From Microbaculum sp051390635 (GTDB taxonomy: Bacteria; Pseudomonadota; Alphaproteobacteria; Rhizobiales; Tepidamorphaceae): 64,000 nucleotides of DNA. The position numbers and the translations under genes were made by a program. The stretch spans positions 1,178,001 to 1,242,000 of the forward strand of contig NZ_JBPODT010000001.1 in assembly GCF_051390635.1 (NCBI RefSeq), read 5' to 3'. Below are positions 62,180 to 64,000 of this stretch, piece after piece. The notes beneath the pieces are model-generated. The model was given only the letters and a program-made list of their open reading frames with translations. It did not search any database and was not told the DNA's origin. Positions within the stretch are counted from its first letter, which is position 1, and every line of letters begins with the position of its first letter.

Positions 62180-63676
62180 CTAGGCCGTCCGGCTCATGGC
62201 GACGCGCGTGTTCTTGTATTCGACGTCGAAGCGGGTAACGGAGCCGCGCCCCTGCAGGCCGCGCAGCAGCGCTTCGACCGGACTGCCGAGGGTGGCCGTG
62301 GTTCGGATCGCGCCAGCCTCTTCCATGGCGTCGACCTCGCTGCCGGCGAACATGTAGCGCAGCATCCGCGCGTCGTCGTCGAGGTTTGGATAGGCCTTCT
62401 CGAGTGCCGGGCGCCCCGGTTCCAGCTGCTTTGGCTCCAGCGGAATAGCCGGTGATCCGTTCTCCACAATGCGGTCGAGAATGTCCGGATCGACCGGCGA
62501 CAGCAGCCTGCCGAAATGGCCGAGCGCATAGCGCTTGATCTCGTCCGGGACGTTCCGATACCGCTCGCCTCCGACGACGTTCAGCATCGCCTGCACGGCG
62601 ATGATCTGCGAGAACGGTGTCACCATGATCGGCCATCCGAGCTCGGCCCGGATCTTTACGATCTCATCCAGGATCTCGTCGAAGCGATCCTCCAGGCCCT
62701 GCTCGCGCAACTGGAATCGCCAGTTGTTGAGCATCCCGCCCGGCATTTGGTGCTGGTAGTGATAGAGGTCGTATTCCATCGGCGCGCCGTGAGGGAAACC
62801 CTCCTGAGCGGCCAGATCGGTCAGGTAGTCGCTGATCTCGTCAATCAGATCGCTGTCGACCGTGGTGTCGAAACCGGCTGTCGACAGATTGCCCAACGTG
62901 TTCTGGATGGACGGCTGCGCCGGCCCGCTCGCCAGCGGCGCGATCGACGTATGCAGTTGATCGATCCCGAGCTTCGCTGCCTCCAGGTAGACAAGCGGTG
63001 CGAGCCCCGTGTTGCAATGACTATGCAGTTCGAGAGGCCGGCCTCCCATGACCGCCTTCAGTGCGGGCACGAGCGTCCGGATGCGATCCGGCGTCAGTAG
63101 CGCACCTGAATCCTTGATCATGATCGCGTCGACGTCGGTCTTCTCGATCAGCGCCTTGGCCGTATTGGCATACACCTCGTCGGTGTGCACGGGGCTCTCG
63201 CTGAACACCAGCGCGCCAACCGTATACAGACCCAGCTTCTTTCCATGCCGAATGCTGACGGCCATGTTGTCGACGTCGAATAGCGCATCGAGCGTGCCGA
63301 CGACCGAGAACCCGTTTGCGGCGAGACGCTCCATCCACATCTCGACCATGTCGTCTGGCGCGAGGCTGAATCCGATCAGGCTCTTGCTTCGGCAATAGGA
63401 TCGCAGTGGCGTATTCGGAAGCCTCGCCTTGACCAGGCGCGCCTTCTCCCAGGGATTTTCCTTGAGATAGCGCACACAGACATCGAACTGCACCGGCGCC
63501 ATGAAGTCGACCATCTCGAATCCGGCGCGGTCCATGCGCTCGGCGATCGGCAGCATCATTCCTGCCGTCATCCGGGTGGTCCACAGGCACTGTTGCGCAT
63601 CGCGAAACGTGGTGTCGATGATCCCGATCGCACCTGATCGGCTGCGTTTCGCGCGAACCTTTTCTGCTTCGGTCAT
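62180..63676 (-). CDS. PycB / oxaloacetate decarboxylase-alpha / transcarboxylase 5S-like carboxyltransferase
   Basis: The 498-residue protein has the DRE-TIM barrel of 2-oxo-acid carboxyltransferases: IIDTTFRDAQQCLWTTRM (metal Asp21, Arg25, Gln29), carbamylated-Lys candidate Lys188 in IMIKDSGALLTP, and metal ligands His218 and His220 in LELHSHCNTG. The C-terminal conserved carboxylase domain follows (QMPGGMLNNWRFQLREQGLE, VTPFSQIIAVQAMLNVVGGE, ERYRNVP). The spacing agrees with transcarboxylase 5S. It moves CO2 between biotin and pyruvate/oxaloacetate or a related keto acid. It lacks a fused biotin domain; the carrier is the separate gene 20 bp upstream. DSGA replaces the usual DMAG, so the acceptor may differ. 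The start is the ATG at 63674-63676 after GGCGAG. Confidence 0.9.
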   Translation of the reverse strand: MTEAEKVRAKRSRSGAIGIIDTTFRDAQQCLWTTRMTAGMMLPIAERMDRAGFEMVDFMAPVQFDVCVRYLKENPWEKARLVKARLPNTPLRSYCRSKSLIGFSLAPDDMVEMWMERLAANGFSVVGTLDALFDVDNMAVSIRHGKKLGLYTVGALVFSESPVHTDEVYANTAKALIEKTDVDAIMIKDSGALLTPDRIRTLVPALKAVMGGRPLELHSHCNTGLAPLVYLEAAKLGIDQLHTSIAPLASGPAQPSIQNTLGNLSTAGFDTTVDSDLIDEISDYLTDLAAQEGFPHGAPMEYDLYHYQHQMPGGMLNNWRFQLREQGLEDRFDEILDEIVKIRAELGWPIMVTPFSQIIAVQAMLNVVGGERYRNVPDEIKRYALGHFGRLLSPVDPDILDRIVENGSPAIPLEPKQLEPGRPALEKAYPNLDDDARMLRYMFAGSEVDAMEEAGAIRTTATLGSPVEALLRGLQGRGSVTRFDVEYKNTRVAMSRTA

Positions 63677-63696
63677 GGAGCTCGCCTTGTTCGGGG

Positions 63697-64000
63697 TCAA
63701 TCGGGCTGGACGACGAAGAGGATCTGGTCTTCCTCGACCATCTCCTCATTGGAGGCCCGGATCTCCACGACTGTGCCGCCGACACCCGCCTTTACGTTGT
63801 TGAAGAGCTTCATGACCTCGATCAGGCCAACCGTCTGATCCGCCGTGATCCGCCTCCCGACCTCAACGAACGGTGGTTCGGTTGGCGACGGCGCGCAGAA
63901 GAAGCGCCCGAGCATCGGCGAGCGAATGACGACGGCGCCCTCGGGCAACGCGGCCGACTGCTGTGAGCTCACGTCGACAATTTTCGGGTCGGCAATTGCC
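63697..64000 (-). CDS. AccB-type biotin carboxyl carrier protein, 5' end cut by window edge
   Basis: The C-terminal 90 residues form a biotinyl domain: VIRSPMLGRFFCAPSPTEPP (the AccB thumb region), the site GLIEVMKLFNNVKAG with the biotin Lys, and SNEEMVEEDQILFVVQ. The frame is open from the stop at 63697 to base 64000 with no stop (preceded by ADPKIVDVSSQQS). The GTG at 63972 is therefore probably internal, and the gene continues outside the window, as expected because AccB proteins have a 60-80 residue N-terminal part. It lies 20 bp ahead of the PycB-like gene and presumably serves it. EVMK is a variant of the usual EAMK. Confidence 0.85.
   Translation of the reverse strand, partial: AIADPKIVDVSSQQSAALPEGAVVIRSPMLGRFFCAPSPTEPPFVEVGRRITADQTVGLIEVMKLFNNVKAGVGGTVVEIRASNEEMVEEDQILFVVQPD

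Overview
This is a GC-rich, gene-dense bacterial chromosome segment, most likely from an alphaproteobacterium of the Hyphomicrobiales (Rhizobiales) type. The grounds are a BioR-type regulator with two exact TTATCTATAA boxes upstream of itself and bioY, a urtABCDE-ureD-ureAB urea locus with a fused gamma/beta urease subunit, a MatA-sized malonyl-CoA decarboxylase, and a PHA synthase beside copper-ATPase genes. I saw no rRNA, tRNA, CRISPR array or intact insertion sequence.

Layout. 1-7.6 kb: urea uptake and urease locus on the minus strand (urtA, urtB, urtC, urtD, urtE, ureD, ureAB fusion, then an LprI-like gene cut by the window edge), preceded by a near-perfect sigma-54 promoter. 7.9-12.1 kb: RND efflux pump and its adaptor. 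12.3-19.9 kb: single metabolic genes (desaturase, malonyl-CoA decarboxylase, isocitrate lyase/PEP mutase-family enzyme, glutamine-synthetase-like ligase, GST, EamA exporter). 20.1-30.0 kb: a copper/redox island with an orphan Rieske protein, a YVTN propeller protein, an ICMT-like methyltransferase, DUF2933, two copies of a cupredoxin/copA-tail block (one decayed and fused to half a MaoC gene), an ethylbenzene-dehydrogenase-like heme protein, an intact copper P-type ATPase and a YHS protein. 30.2-34.0 kb: FAD oxidoreductase, PHA synthase and a SHOCT protein. 34.0-38.9 kb: HlyD plus double-ATPase ABC exporter. 39.2-41.1 kb: bioR, bioY and DUF1284. 41.2-43.3 kb: four small exported proteins of unknown function. 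43.4-48.8 kb: a membrane protein, a three-gene redox-sensing two-component operon, and a TauE-type permease.

49.2-64.0 kb is a catabolic island. One minus-strand series encodes a 12S-like carboxyltransferase, a 73-aa biotin carrier, an ADP-forming acyl-CoA synthetase, a PRISE-type reductase and a TRAP transporter. A LysR gene, a MmgE/PrpD gene and a HutC-type GntR gene follow. A second minus-strand series encodes a second biotin carrier (cut by the edge), a pyruvate-carboxylase-B/5S-like carboxyltransferase and an amidohydrolase-fold protein lacking its metal ligands. The island carries both carboxyltransferase types and two biotin carriers, but no biotin carboxylase is visible in the window. 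That is the composition of a transcarboxylase and is the most interesting hypothesis here, although a biotin carboxylase could lie just beyond position 64000.

The other strong observation is the duplicated 0.55-kb block (23021-23567 and 26855-27400). In the first copy a one-base insertion breaks the cupredoxin gene, and the tail of copA has been joined in frame to a truncated MaoC hydratase.
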